From: Gemmatimonadota bacterium
GTDB lineage: Bacteria; Gemmatimonadota; Gemmatimonadetes; Longimicrobiales; RSA9
DNA: 9,352 nucleotides
Direction of reading: 5' to 3'
Assembly: GCA_019689775.1 (NCBI GenBank)
Contig: JADGGV010000112.1
Span: forward strand, 1-9,352
Shown here: positions 1 through 7,109 of the stretch, in pieces
Numbering within the stretch: position 1 is the stretch's first letter
Layout: every line of letters begins with the position of its first letter
Translations under genes and position numbers: made by a program
Notes under the pieces: generated by a model
The model's input: only the letters and a program-made list of their open reading frames with translations
What the model was told of the DNA's origin: nothing
The model's database searches: none

Positions 1-12
1 GTTTTTGTTAAA

Positions 13-71
13 CCCCCCCCGGCGGGGGGGGGGGGGGGGGGGGGGGGCGCGCCCCCCCCCCCCCCCCCCGG
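13..71. repeat. G-run/C-run inverted block upstream of the propeller-amidohydrolase gene
   Basis: The block reads as eight C, GGC, 24 G (24-47), CGCG (48-51), 18 C (52-69), then GG. G30-47 and C52-69 form a perfect 18-base inverted repeat around CGCG. Its 14-base core GGGGGCGCGCCCCC recurs at 7082-7095. The exact run lengths should not be trusted, since such tracts are error-prone in every sequencing chemistry. It may be a real GC hairpin distorted by polymerase stalling or dark-cycle G calls, or a join made by the assembler through low-complexity sequence. Confidence 0.85.
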
Positions 72-80
72 CTCGTTTTT
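24..80 (+). terminator. Possible intrinsic terminator of a gene left of the window
   Basis: The inverted G/C block is followed by GGCTCG and then five T (76-80). A GC hairpin followed by a T tract is the form of a rho-independent terminator on the plus strand, which would belong to a gene lying before position 1. The T tract begins six bases after the C run, slightly farther than usual, and the stem length is doubtful, so confidence is low. Confidence 0.35.
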
Positions 81-103
81 CTGAACCCCCGATTCCTTCC
101 CCT

Positions 104-107
104 GGAG
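104..107 (+). promoter_or_regulatory. Ribosome binding site that fixes the start at 113
   Basis: GGAG at this position is followed by five bases and then ATG at 113. The second in-frame ATG at 122 would be 14 bases away, which is too far, so the start at 113 is preferred. Confidence 0.7.
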
Positions 108-112
108 ACCCG

Positions 113-3100
113 ATGCACTCGATGCGGATTGCTCCACTGGCGCTGCTCCTGGCCCTGGCGGCGAGCCCGCTGGCGGCGCAGGAGCGCGCCGACACCGCCC
201 GCTCGCGCTGGGACGTCACGCTCGCCCGCGGCAAGACGCGGGAGATCGATTTCACGACGAGCGAGGGGACGTGGATGGCGGTGGACATCTCGCCGGACGG
301 GCAGTGGATCGTCTTCGATCTGCTCGGGCACATCTACCGGATACCGGCGACGGGGGGGAAAGCGGAGGCGCTGACGCAGAACAGCGGCGTGGCGCTGAAT
401 TACCAGCCGCGGTACTCGCCGGACGGGAAGACGATCGCGTTCATCTCGGACCGGAGCGGGCAGGAGAACCTGTGGCTCATGGACGCGGACGGCTCGAACC
501 CGCGCCCGGTGTTCACGAGCGCCGACTATCGGGCGGCGGCGCCGGCGTGGACGCCGGACGGCGAGTGGATCGTGGTGCAGCGGGAGTACGTGGGCCCGCA
601 GCGGCGCGAGGGCGGCGACGGGATCTGGATGTACCACCGCACCGGCGGCGAGGGCGTGAAGCTGGTGGCGAGCGGGAGCGCATCGGCGCCGTCGGTGCCG
701 GGCGACGGGCGCTACGTCTACTTCCAGGTGAGCACCGGGCGGGACGCGCTGCACGGCGATTACGGCGTGCAGCGGCTGGACCGGCGCACGGGCCAGATCA
801 TCGACATCACGGCGGGGACGGGTGGGACGGTGGCGGCGAACCGGGTGTCGAGCGGCGGCGCGTTCGCGCCGGAGATCTCGCCGGACGGGCGGTGGCTCGC
901 GTTCGGCCGGCAGATCGGCGACGGCACGATCGAGTTCAAGGGGAAGCGCTTCGGCCCGCGCACCGCGCTCTGGCTGCGGGACCTGGAGACGGGGGCGGAG
1001 CGGCTGTTGCTGGATCCGGTGAACGTCGCGGCGGAGAGCGGCTCGAAGACGCTGGGCACGCTGCCGCGCTATCACTGGTCGGCGGACGGGCGCACGATCG
1101 TGGTGCACGCGCGCGGGCAGATCCAGCGCGTGGACGTCGCGACCGGCGTGGCGACGACGGTGCCGTTCGAGGCGCGGGTGCACCGCACGATCTCGGAGAT
1201 GGCGTACGCGCCGTTCCGCATCGAGGACGGCCCGCTCGAGGCCAGGTTCATCCGCTGGCCGACGGCCTCGCCGGACGGGCGGCGGCTGGCGTTCCAGGCG
1301 GTCGGGCGGATCTGGGTCATGGACTTGCCGTCGGGGGCGGCGCGGCGGCTGACGGGGACGTGGGCGCCGGGCGTGCAGGAGTTCGCGCCGGCGTGGTCGC
1401 CGGACGGGAAGTGGATCGCGTTCACCACGTGGGACGACACGGCGCGGGGTCAGGTGTGGAAGATCCCGGCCGCGGGCGGCAGACCGGTGCGGCTGACGAC
1501 GACGGCTGGCGAGTACGTGCATCCGGCGTGGAGCCCGGACGGTCGGGAGCTCGTCGTCGCCCGGGGCGAGGGCGAGACGGCGGCGGGGCGGACGCTGGCG
1601 GCGGACTCGTGGTGGGACATCGTGCGGCTGCCGGCCTCGGGCGGCGCGGCGACGGCCGTGGCGCGCGTGGCGCTGCCGGCGGGCTCGAGCCCGTCGGTGA
1701 TGGCGCGGCGGCCGATCGTCGCGCCGTCGTGGGGGCCTGAGCGGCGGATCTTCTACCGGGAGGTCGAGGGCGAAGGGCAGGGGCGCACGCGGATGGTGCT
1801 GGTGTCGGTGGACGCGGACGGGCGGGACCGGCGCGAGCACCTGGCGTTCCCGTACGCGGACGAGGTCGTCGTCTCGCCGGACGGGCGCTGGGCGGCGTAC
1901 GAGGAGGGCGACAACGTCTACGTCGTGCCGGTGCCGTGGGAGGGCGCGGGGAAGGAGCCGGTGGAGGTGAACCACCACCGGGGCGCGCTGCCGGTCCAGG
2001 CGCTGACGTTGACGGGCGGGCTGTTCCCGCGCTGGCGCGACGCGTCGACGATCGAGATGGGGAGCGGGCCGCTCTACATCGCGTACGACATGGGGACGCG
2101 CACGGCGGACACGGTGCGGATCCGGCTGACGGTCCCGCGCCCGCATCCGCGGGGGAAGATCGCGCTGACGAACGCGCGGATCGTGACGCTGAAGGGGGAC
2201 GAGGTCATCGAGCGGGGCACGGTGCTGGTGGACGGGCCGCGCATCGCGTGCGTGGGGACCTGCGACACGGCGGGCGCGACGGTGATCGACGCGGCGGGGA
2301 AGACGATCATCCCCGGCTTCGTGGACATGCACGCACACCATTACCGGGAGCATCGGGGCTATCGGCCGCTGCGCGACTACGAGGTCGCGATCTACCTGGC
2401 GTACGGCGTGACGACGAACCTCGACCTGTCGATGTGGTCGGAGAACATCTTCCCGACGGCGGAGCTGATCGAGGCGGGGGAGATGATCGGCCCGCGCACG
2501 TTCTCGACGGGCGATCCGCTATACCGCGGCGACGGGCCGCGGCAGAACGACCTGAGCAGCTACGAGGTGACGGAGCGCAACGTGGCCCGGCTCCAGTCGT
2601 GGGGCGCCGTGTCGATCAAGCAGTACATGCAGCCGCGGCGCGACCAGCGGCAGTGGGTGAGCGACGTCGCGCGCAAGCGCGGGCTCATGGTGACCGCCGA
2701 GGGCGGCGACCTGCTCTACGACCTGTCGATGATCATGGACGGGCAGACGGGGTGGGAGCACCCGATCGGGCAGGTGCCGCTCTACTCGGACGCGACGCGC
2801 TTCTTCGGCCTGGCGGGCGCGCACTACTCGCCGACGCTGGTCGTGGCCGGGCCAGGGCCGTGGAACATCGAGTACTGGTTCGCCGCGAGCGACGTCTGGA
2901 AGGACCCGAAGCAGCGGCGCTGGATGCCGTGGCGGATGCTGGACGCGCACCTGCGGCGGCGGATGCTGCGACCGGAGACGGACTACTCCTGGCCGCTGCT
3001 CGCGCAGGGCGTGGCCGACGTCATCGCGAACGGCGGGTACGGCGCGCTGGGCGGCCACGGCGAGCACCACGGCATGAACGTGCACTGGGAGCTGTGGATG

Positions 3101-3430
3101 GAGGCGTCGGCGTCGGGGCCGCTGGGCGCGCTGAAGATCGCGTCGCTGGGCGGCGCACACATGCTGGGCGTGGACCGGGACATCGGCTCGATCGAGGTGG
3201 GGAAGCTGGCGGACCTCCAGGTGCTGGACGCGAACCCGCTGGAGGACATCCACAACTCGCTGAAGATCCGCTACGTCATGAAGGGCGGCGTGCTGTACGA
3301 GGCGGAGACGCTGAACGAGGTCTGGCCGGAGATGAAGCCGTTCGGCCCGTACTACTGGGTGAACGACGACGCGTTGCAGGACAACGTGAAGTCCGTGGAC
3401 GTGAAGGCGGGGGTGAGCGTGAAGGAGTAG
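113..3430 (+). CDS. Secreted TolB-like beta-propeller / amidohydrolase fusion protein
   Basis: Predicted exported hydrolase of 1105 residues. Residues 1-22 form a signal peptide (MRIAPLALLLALAASPLAAQ core, likely cut near A22). Residues of about 45-680 are a PD40/WD40-like propeller with at least nine blades marked by S/T-P-D-G or S-A-D-G turns, starting near residues 60, 102, 147, 256, 323, 386, 429, 474 and 588. From about residue 682 an amidohydrolase-superfamily domain begins (KIALTNARIVTLKG) with the metal motif HAH (H740, H742), a candidate carboxylated lysine K836 in SIKQY, H883 in WEH and H982 in GGHGEHH. The position where many amidohydrolases carry the next histidine reads VTAEGG (E863). 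The C-terminal GSIEVGKLADLQVLDANPL motif is typical of the family. I chose the ATG at 113 because GGAG lies five bases upstream and the signal peptide follows directly; an in-frame upstream extension would be only homopolymer Gly/Pro. Substrate is unknown; peptide-like or cyclic amide substrates are plausible. It has no same-strand partner in the window and is convergent with the GNAT gene. Confidence 0.93.
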   Translation: MHSMRIAPLALLLALAASPLAAQERADTARSRWDVTLARGKTREIDFTTSEGTWMAVDISPDGQWIVFDLLGHIYRIPATGGKAEALTQNSGVALNYQPRYSPDGKTIAFISDRSGQENLWLMDADGSNPRPVFTSADYRAAAPAWTPDGEWIVVQREYVGPQRREGGDGIWMYHRTGGEGVKLVASGSASAPSVPGDGRYVYFQVSTGRDALHGDYGVQRLDRRTGQIIDITAGTGGTVAANRVSSGGAFAPEISPDGRWLAFGRQIGDGTIEFKGKRFGPRTALWLRDLETGAERLLLDPVNVAAESGSKTLGTLPRYHWSADGRTIVVHARGQIQRVDVATGVATTVPFEARVHRTISEMAYAPFRIEDGPLEARFIRWPTASPDGRRLAFQAVGRIWVMDLPSGAARRLTGTWAPGVQEFAPAWSPDGKWIAFTTWDDTARGQVWKIPAAGGRPVRLTTTAGEYVHPAWSPDGRELVVARGEGETAAGRTLAADSWWDIVRLPASGGAATAVARVALPAGSSPSVMARRPIVAPSWGPERRIFYREVEGEGQGRTRMVLVSVDADGRDRREHLAFPYADEVVVSPDGRWAAYEEGDNVYVVPVPWEGAGKEPVEVNHHRGALPVQALTLTGGLFPRWRDASTIEMGSGPLYIAYDMGTRTADTVRIRLTVPRPHPRGKIALTNARIVTLKGDEVIERGTVLVDGPRIACVGTCDTAGATVIDAAGKTIIPGFVDMHAHHYREHRGYRPLRDYEVAIYLAYGVTTNLDLSMWSENIFPTAELIEAGEMIGPRTFSTGDPLYRGDGPRQNDLSSYEVTERNVARLQSWGAVSIKQYMQPRRDQRQWVSDVARKRGLMVTAEGGDLLYDLSMIMDGQTGWEHPIGQVPLYSDATRFFGLAGAHYSPTLVVAGPGPWNIEYWFAASDVWKDPKQRRWMPWRMLDAHLRRRMLRPETDYSWPLLAQGVADVIANGGYGALGGHGEHHGMNVHWELWMEASASGPLGALKIASLGGAHMLGVDRDIGSIEVGKLADLQVLDANPLEDIHNSLKIRYVMKGGVLYEAETLNEVWPEMKPFGPYYWVNDDALQDNVKSVDVKAGVSVKE

Positions 3431-3487
3431 GGCCGGCGAACCGGGGGAGGTGTCGCGCGACGCCGCGGGGCAGAGATCGGACGTGAG

Positions 3488-3510
3488 GGCGCCCGCGAAC
3501 GTGGGGCGCC
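3488..3510. terminator. Hairpin between convergent genes, possible bidirectional terminator
   Basis: GGCGCCC (3488-3494) and GGGCGCC (3504-3510) form a seven-base-pair GC stem with a nine-base loop. The stem starts one base past the stop codon of the minus-strand GNAT gene and lies 57 bases past the stop of the plus-strand amidohydrolase gene. No T tract follows on either strand, so function as a terminator is inferred mainly from its position between converging genes. Confidence 0.35.
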
Positions 3511-3511
3511 G

Positions 3512-4081
3512 TCACCGCGCCGTGAACTCCGCCGCGGTGATCTCCCAGACCATGGTGTCGCGCGGGCGGCCGTCGGGCGTCGTGGCGTTCGACGGGAGCG
3601 TGCGCGTGTGGCGGTAACCGAGGCGGCGCGCGACCGCGGCGCTGCGGACGTTGGCGGGGTCGCAGCGGATCTCCATCCAGCGCGCACCGAGCTGCTCGAG
3701 GCCGACGCGGGTGGCGGCTGCGGCGGCCTCGGTGGCGTAGCCGCGCCCGGTCACGTCGGGACGCAGCCAGTAGCCGATCTCGAGGACTCCGGGCGCCTCG
3801 CCGGGGCGGATGCCGACGGCGCCGAGGATCTCGGTCTCGGCGGGCGGGAAGATGCCGTAGCTCCACTCCTCGCCGGCGTGGAAGCGGTCGTGGAAGAGCG
3901 CGAGCCGGGTCTCGACGGCGGCGAGGTCGGCGGCCTCCTCGACGGCCCAGTCCATCCAGGGGCGGAGGTGCTCGAGGCTGGCGTCGAGGGCGCGCTTCAG
4001 CAACGGGGCGTCGGCGGGCCCGAGGGCGCGGAGCAGGAGCCGGCGCGTGCGGATGCGCCGCGGCGGCGAGGGATCGCGCAT
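3512..4081 (-). CDS. GNAT family N-acetyltransferase, RimJ/RimL type
   Basis: A 189-residue acetyl-CoA-dependent acetyltransferase, full length for its family. It opens with the typical TRRLLLRAL strand (residues 12-20). Residues 101-119 carry the EIGYWLRP strand and the acetyl-CoA loop TGRGYATEA, and DPANVRS (141-147) precedes the ARRLGYRHT segment, as in the NxxS-xx-LGF pattern of ribosomal-protein alanine acetyltransferase relatives. Family members acetylate protein N-termini, antibiotics or small amines; nothing here decides among these. The stop is 81 bases from the convergent amidohydrolase stop, and the start is 42 bases downstream of the GGDEF-EAL stop on the same strand. No Shine-Dalgarno sequence precedes the ATG; instead a promoter-like pair sits so that transcription would begin at the ATG itself. 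The gene may therefore be expressed independently of the upstream gene. Confidence 0.92.
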   Translation of the reverse strand: MRDPSPPRRIRTRRLLLRALGPADAPLLKRALDASLEHLRPWMDWAVEEAADLAAVETRLALFHDRFHAGEEWSYGIFPPAETEILGAVGIRPGEAPGVLEIGYWLRPDVTGRGYATEAAAAATRVGLEQLGARWMEIRCDPANVRSAAVARRLGYRHTRTLPSNATTPDGRPRDTMVWEITAAEFTAR

Positions 4082-4087
4082 CCGGAG

Positions 4088-4116
4088 GCTATAACGCCGG
4101 CGCGGGGCGCGGGCAA
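4088..4116 (-). promoter_or_regulatory. Candidate promoter for leaderless GNAT transcript
   Basis: On the minus strand TTGCCC (4116-4111) is separated by exactly 17 bases from TATAGC (4093-4088). Six bases then lead to the A of the ATG at 4081, which would be the expected transcription start. A TTATA-containing stretch is rare in this very GC-rich sequence, and the coding start lacks a ribosome binding site, so the two observations agree with a leaderless mRNA. The call rests on motif spacing only. Confidence 0.4.
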
Positions 4117-4123
4117 CCCCCGT

Positions 4124-6871
4124 TCAGGCGACGGCGGCGGGGCGCTGGCGGCGGATGAGCGCGGCGATCGCGGCCGAATCGAGTGGGCGGGCGTAGTGGA
4201 AGCCCTGGGCGAAGCCGCACCCCATGGCGCGGAGCGCGTCGCGCTGGCGGGGCTCCTCGACGCCCTCGGCGACGGTGCGCATCGACAGCATCCCGCCGAG
4301 GGAGACGATGGCGCGGGTGAGCGCGTCGTCGCCGCGGCCGGCGCCGATGCCGGAGATGAAGGCGCGGTCGATCTTGAGGATGTCGGCGGGGAACTTCTGT
4401 AGGTATTGGATCGACGAGTAGCCGGTGCCGAAGTCGTCGATGGCGACGCGGACGCCGAGCGCGCGGATCGCGCGGAGCCGCTCGATGACCGCATCGTCGT
4501 CCTGGATGACGACGCTCTCGGTGATCTCGACGACGAGACGCTGGGGCGGGAAGCCGGAGTCGCGGAGTGCGTCGGCGACGTCGCCGCAGATCGAGTCGTC
4601 CTGGAGCTGTCGGCCGGAGACGTTGACGGAGAGCGTGATGCCGTCGGCCGCCGCGCCGCTGTCGGGCCAGGTGGCGGCCTCGGCGCACGCCGCGCGCAGG
4701 ACCCAGCGGCCGAGCGGGACGATGAGGCCGGACTCCTCGGCGGCCGCGATGAACACGGCGGGCGGAACGAGGCCGCGCACCGGGTGCTCCCAGCGGACGA
4801 GCGCCTCGGCACCGACGACGCGCTCGGTGGTGAGGTCGACGACCGGCTGGAAGTGCAGGCGGAACTGGCCCTCGGCCAGCGCGGCGCGGATCTCGGCCTC
4901 GAGCGTCAGCTTGTCGCGGATCGCGCTCTGCATCCCCGGCTCGAACACCGCGATGCGGCCGCGGCCGTTGCGCTTCGCCTCGTACATGGCGAGATCGGCG
5001 TTGCCGAGCAGGTCGTCGGCGGTGGAGTCGGGCGTCGCGCGGGCGATGCCGATGCTCACGCCGACATCGACCTCGCGCGCATCGCTGGAGAGCGGGCGGC
5101 GCATCGCCGCGGCGATGCGCTCGGCGACGAGCGCCGCATCGTCGGGGGAGGCGAGGTTGCGGAGCAGCACGCCGAACTCGTCGCCGCCGATGCGCGCGAC
5201 CGTGTCGCAGCCGCGGGTGGCGTTCAGGAGCCGGCTGGCGACCTGACCGAGGAGCCGGTCTCCCTCGCCGTGGCCGAACGAGTCGTTGACGGCCTTGAAG
5301 TTGTCGAGGTCGAGGAAGAGGACCGCGATCGTGTCGGGGTCGGCATCCTCGGCGAGGGCGCGCTCGATCTGGGTGCGCAGCCGCTTGCGGTTCGCGAGCC
5401 CGGTGAGCGGATCGTGCGTCGCCTGGTGCGCGAGCTGCGCCTCGAGCACGGCGCGCTCGGTCACGTCGCGCGTGTTCAGCACGATTCCGCCGATGGCCGG
5501 GTCGTCGGCGCGGCAGGAGCCGACGGCCTCGATGTGGCGCCATTCGCCGTCGCGGTTGCGGAAGCGGCAGACGGTCGAGGCGCTCCTGCCCGGTGCCTGC
5601 ATGATGCCGGCGACGAACGCCTTGAGGCGGGGCTCGTCGTCGGGGTGGACGAGGTCGGCGAGGCGGGTGCCGACGATGTCGTCGGGCGCCCAGCCGAGGA
5701 CGCGGTCGACGGCGGGGCTGACGAAGCGCACGGTCGTGTCCGGCGCGATGACCGTGATCAGGTCGGAGGAGTGCTGGACGAGCGCGCCGAAGCGGGCCTG
5801 GAGCTGGAGCAGCTCGCGCGCGGAGACGATCTGGCGAGCGAGCACCAGGGCGGTGAGCACCAGCGCGGTGAGCACGACGCCGGTGGCGCCGGGCGCGGCG
5901 TCGCGGAGCTGGTAGAGGAGCAGGCCGAAGCCGAGCGCGACGGCGGCGTAGGGGAGCGGGCTCAGCTCGCCGGCGCGGGCGAGGCGGTCGGCGGCGCGGG
6001 AGCGCGCGTGGTCGGGCGAGGTGTGCCCGGCGCGGCGCTCCCAGGCGCGGGCGTGCGGCGCGGCGAGCCAGAAGAAGGCGGTGAGCTGCCAGCCGAGGTC
6101 GATCCAGCCGCCGCTGTGGTAGGCGCCGTCGCGGACGACGACGGCGCCGTAGGCCAGGTCGGTGAGCGCGGCGGCGCCGGCGCCGAGCGCGAGGAGCGCG
6201 AGGGCGCGGCCGGCGGCGCGGCGGCGGAGCCGCACGACGGTGAAGCCGAAGAGGAGCGCGAGGTCGCCGGCCGGGTAGGCGACGGAGAGCGCCAGCTCCC
6301 AGGCGGAGCCGCGGGCGACGCGGAGCAGCGGCGCCAGGACGAAGACCCAGACGACGGCGCCGCCGCAGACCATGACGATGGCGACGTCGAGCCAGAACTT
6401 CAGCCGCTCGCCGCGGCGGGGCGCGAACGGGAACGAGAGCAGCCCCGCGACGAGCAGCGGGTAGTGCGCGATGTAGGCGACGTCGATCCACGACGCCGAG
6501 TGGGCGGCGCCGAGCCCGGCCTCGTGGACGAGCCAGAGATCGTTCGTGAGGGTGAACCAGGCGAAGGCGACGGCGAGGCGCGTCCAGGCGCGGGCGACGC
6601 GGGGCTCGGCGTCGGAGCGCCACGCCTCGCCCAGCGCCGCGGCGCTGGCGGCGAGGGGGATCGGCAGCGCCGCGACGCCCGCGATGAGCGCGCGCGGGCC
6701 GGGCGAGCCGGCCACGACCCAGAGCGCCTGCACGAGGAGGATGCACGCGCCGCCGAGGCAGAGCCGGCCGCCGGGCGTGCGCAGCCAGACCGCCGGGTGT
6801 GCATCCGCGGCGCCGTCGACCGCCGGCGAGGCGGCCACCCCGTCATCGGGGCGAGCCAGTAGCTTCCACAT
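4124..6871 (-). CDS. Membrane-bound PAS-GGDEF-EAL cyclic di-GMP signalling protein
   Basis: A 915-residue protein predicted to make and/or degrade cyclic di-GMP at the inner membrane. About ten hydrophobic helices occupy residues 36-346, then a PAS domain (about 357-475, ending in the PAC-like DVTER). The GGDEF domain (about 482-640) has an intact GGDEF active site (562-566) and an RxxD inhibitory site (R553, D556) five residues before it, so both cyclase activity and product inhibition are plausible. The EAL domain (about 655-905) keeps E689-A-L, SVNVS (N750), EITES (E782, E785), DDFGTG (D812, D813), LKID (K833), AEGVE (E869) and QGFHYARP (Q889), the residues expected of an active phosphodiesterase. 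I use the ATG at 6871; it has no clear ribosome binding site. A TTG at 6931 would add 20 residues but has only a GAAGG touching the codon. The signal sensed by the membrane part is unknown. The GNAT gene follows after 42 bases. Confidence 0.93.
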   Translation of the reverse strand: MWKLLARPDDGVAASPAVDGAADAHPAVWLRTPGGRLCLGGACILLVQALWVVAGSPGPRALIAGVAALPIPLAASAAALGEAWRSDAEPRVARAWTRLAVAFAWFTLTNDLWLVHEAGLGAAHSASWIDVAYIAHYPLLVAGLLSFPFAPRRGERLKFWLDVAIVMVCGGAVVWVFVLAPLLRVARGSAWELALSVAYPAGDLALLFGFTVVRLRRRAAGRALALLALGAGAAALTDLAYGAVVVRDGAYHSGGWIDLGWQLTAFFWLAAPHARAWERRAGHTSPDHARSRAADRLARAGELSPLPYAAVALGFGLLLYQLRDAAPGATGVVLTALVLTALVLARQIVSARELLQLQARFGALVQHSSDLITVIAPDTTVRFVSPAVDRVLGWAPDDIVGTRLADLVHPDDEPRLKAFVAGIMQAPGRSASTVCRFRNRDGEWRHIEAVGSCRADDPAIGGIVLNTRDVTERAVLEAQLAHQATHDPLTGLANRKRLRTQIERALAEDADPDTIAVLFLDLDNFKAVNDSFGHGEGDRLLGQVASRLLNATRGCDTVARIGGDEFGVLLRNLASPDDAALVAERIAAAMRRPLSSDAREVDVGVSIGIARATPDSTADDLLGNADLAMYEAKRNGRGRIAVFEPGMQSAIRDKLTLEAEIRAALAEGQFRLHFQPVVDLTTERVVGAEALVRWEHPVRGLVPPAVFIAAAEESGLIVPLGRWVLRAACAEAATWPDSGAAADGITLSVNVSGRQLQDDSICGDVADALRDSGFPPQRLVVEITESVVIQDDDAVIERLRAIRALGVRVAIDDFGTGYSSIQYLQKFPADILKIDRAFISGIGAGRGDDALTRAIVSLGGMLSMRTVAEGVEEPRQRDALRAMGCGFAQGFHYARPLDSAAIAALIRRQRPAAVA

Positions 6872-6878
6872 GGGTACC

Positions 6879-6902
6879 GATCCGATCCGGCCGGCAGATC
6901 CG
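6879..6902. repeat. Three GATCCG hexamers before the GGDEF-EAL start
   Basis: GATCCG occurs at 6879-6884, 6884-6889 and 6897-6902, which on the coding (minus) strand is CGGATC three times within the 31 bases before the ATG at 6871. Part of this cluster, ATCCGGCCG (6885-6893), has an inverted partner CGGCCGGAT at 6942-6950. It could be an operator or leader structure, or chance in GC-rich DNA. No convincing -35/-10 pair was found in the 140 bases upstream of the gene. Confidence 0.3.
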
Positions 6903-7011
6903 GGCGGGGCGTACGTCGCTGCGCGTACCAACCTTCAGGATCGGCCGGATGCGGCGGGAGTTGAGCGGCGGGGCGGCATGGCCGGGCGCATCCCCGCGGG
7001 TCGATCGGAGC

Positions 7012-7095
7012 GGGGGGGGGGGGGGGGGCGCCCCGCCCCCCCCCCCCCGGCGCCCCGGGGGGGTATGGGGGGGGGGGGGGGGGGGGCGCGCCCCC
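7012..7095. repeat. G-run/C-run block between cytochrome and GGDEF-EAL genes
   Basis: The block contains 17 G (7012-7028), CG, four C, G, 13 C (7036-7048), GGCG, four C, seven G (7057-7063), TAT, 20 G (7067-7086), CGCG and five C (7091-7095). It lies after the stop of the cytochrome gene and before the GGDEF-EAL gene, both on the minus strand. The end nearest the cytochrome gene has the same 14-base palindromic core as the block at 13-71. Run lengths are unreliable. If it marks an assembly join, the linkage of the genes on its two sides is uncertain. Confidence 0.85.
7082..7095 (-). terminator. Possible terminator hairpin of the cytochrome gene
   Basis: The perfect palindrome GGGGGCGCGCCCCC begins 14 bases after the stop codon of the minus-strand cytochrome gene. 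It can fold as a five-pair GC stem with a CGCG loop. There is no T tract after it, only further C and G runs of doubtful accuracy, so this rests on position and symmetry. Confidence 0.35.
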
Positions 7096-7109
7096 GCCCG
7101 CCGCTCGCG

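Noticed and set aside
5..112. In-frame upstream extension of the propeller-amidohydrolase gene
   Set aside because: It encodes only Gly and Pro homopolymers from the G/C block, and a good ribosome binding site with a signal peptide marks the start at 113.
8..2353. Long minus-strand open frame of 781 codons opposite the propeller-amidohydrolase gene
   Set aside because: The translation is dominated by Arg, Pro and His with no domain, as expected for the antisense of a GC-rich gene; the plus-strand frame has a signal peptide and clear family motifs.
3452..3461. Ten-base palindrome GTCGCGCGAC after the amidohydrolase stop
   Set aside because: Short palindromes built from CG dinucleotides are expected often in this base composition, and nothing else supports a site here.
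1936..3486. Plus-strand 516-codon frame overlapping the amidohydrolase domain
   Set aside because: Low-complexity Arg/Gly/Ala translation without recognisable motifs, in the wrong frame of a convincing gene.
4082..4123. GNAT gene as a simple operon partner of the GGDEF-EAL gene
   Set aside because: The 42-base gap allows it, but the gap has its own promoter-like boxes and no ribosome binding site, so co-transcription is not assumed.
4089..6746. Second minus-strand frame of 885 codons through the GGDEF-EAL gene
   Set aside because: Arg/Pro-rich shadow frame with no domain.
4406..6862. Plus-strand 818-codon frame opposite the GGDEF-EAL gene
   Set aside because: Asp/Glu/Gly/Arg-rich translation typical of an antisense shadow; the minus strand carries complete PAS, GGDEF and EAL motifs.
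6872..6931. TTG start at 6931 for the GGDEF-EAL gene
   Set aside because: The only purine-rich site touches the codon with no spacing, and the extra 20 residues add nothing recognisable; the ATG at 6871 is preferred, though without a clear ribosome binding site.
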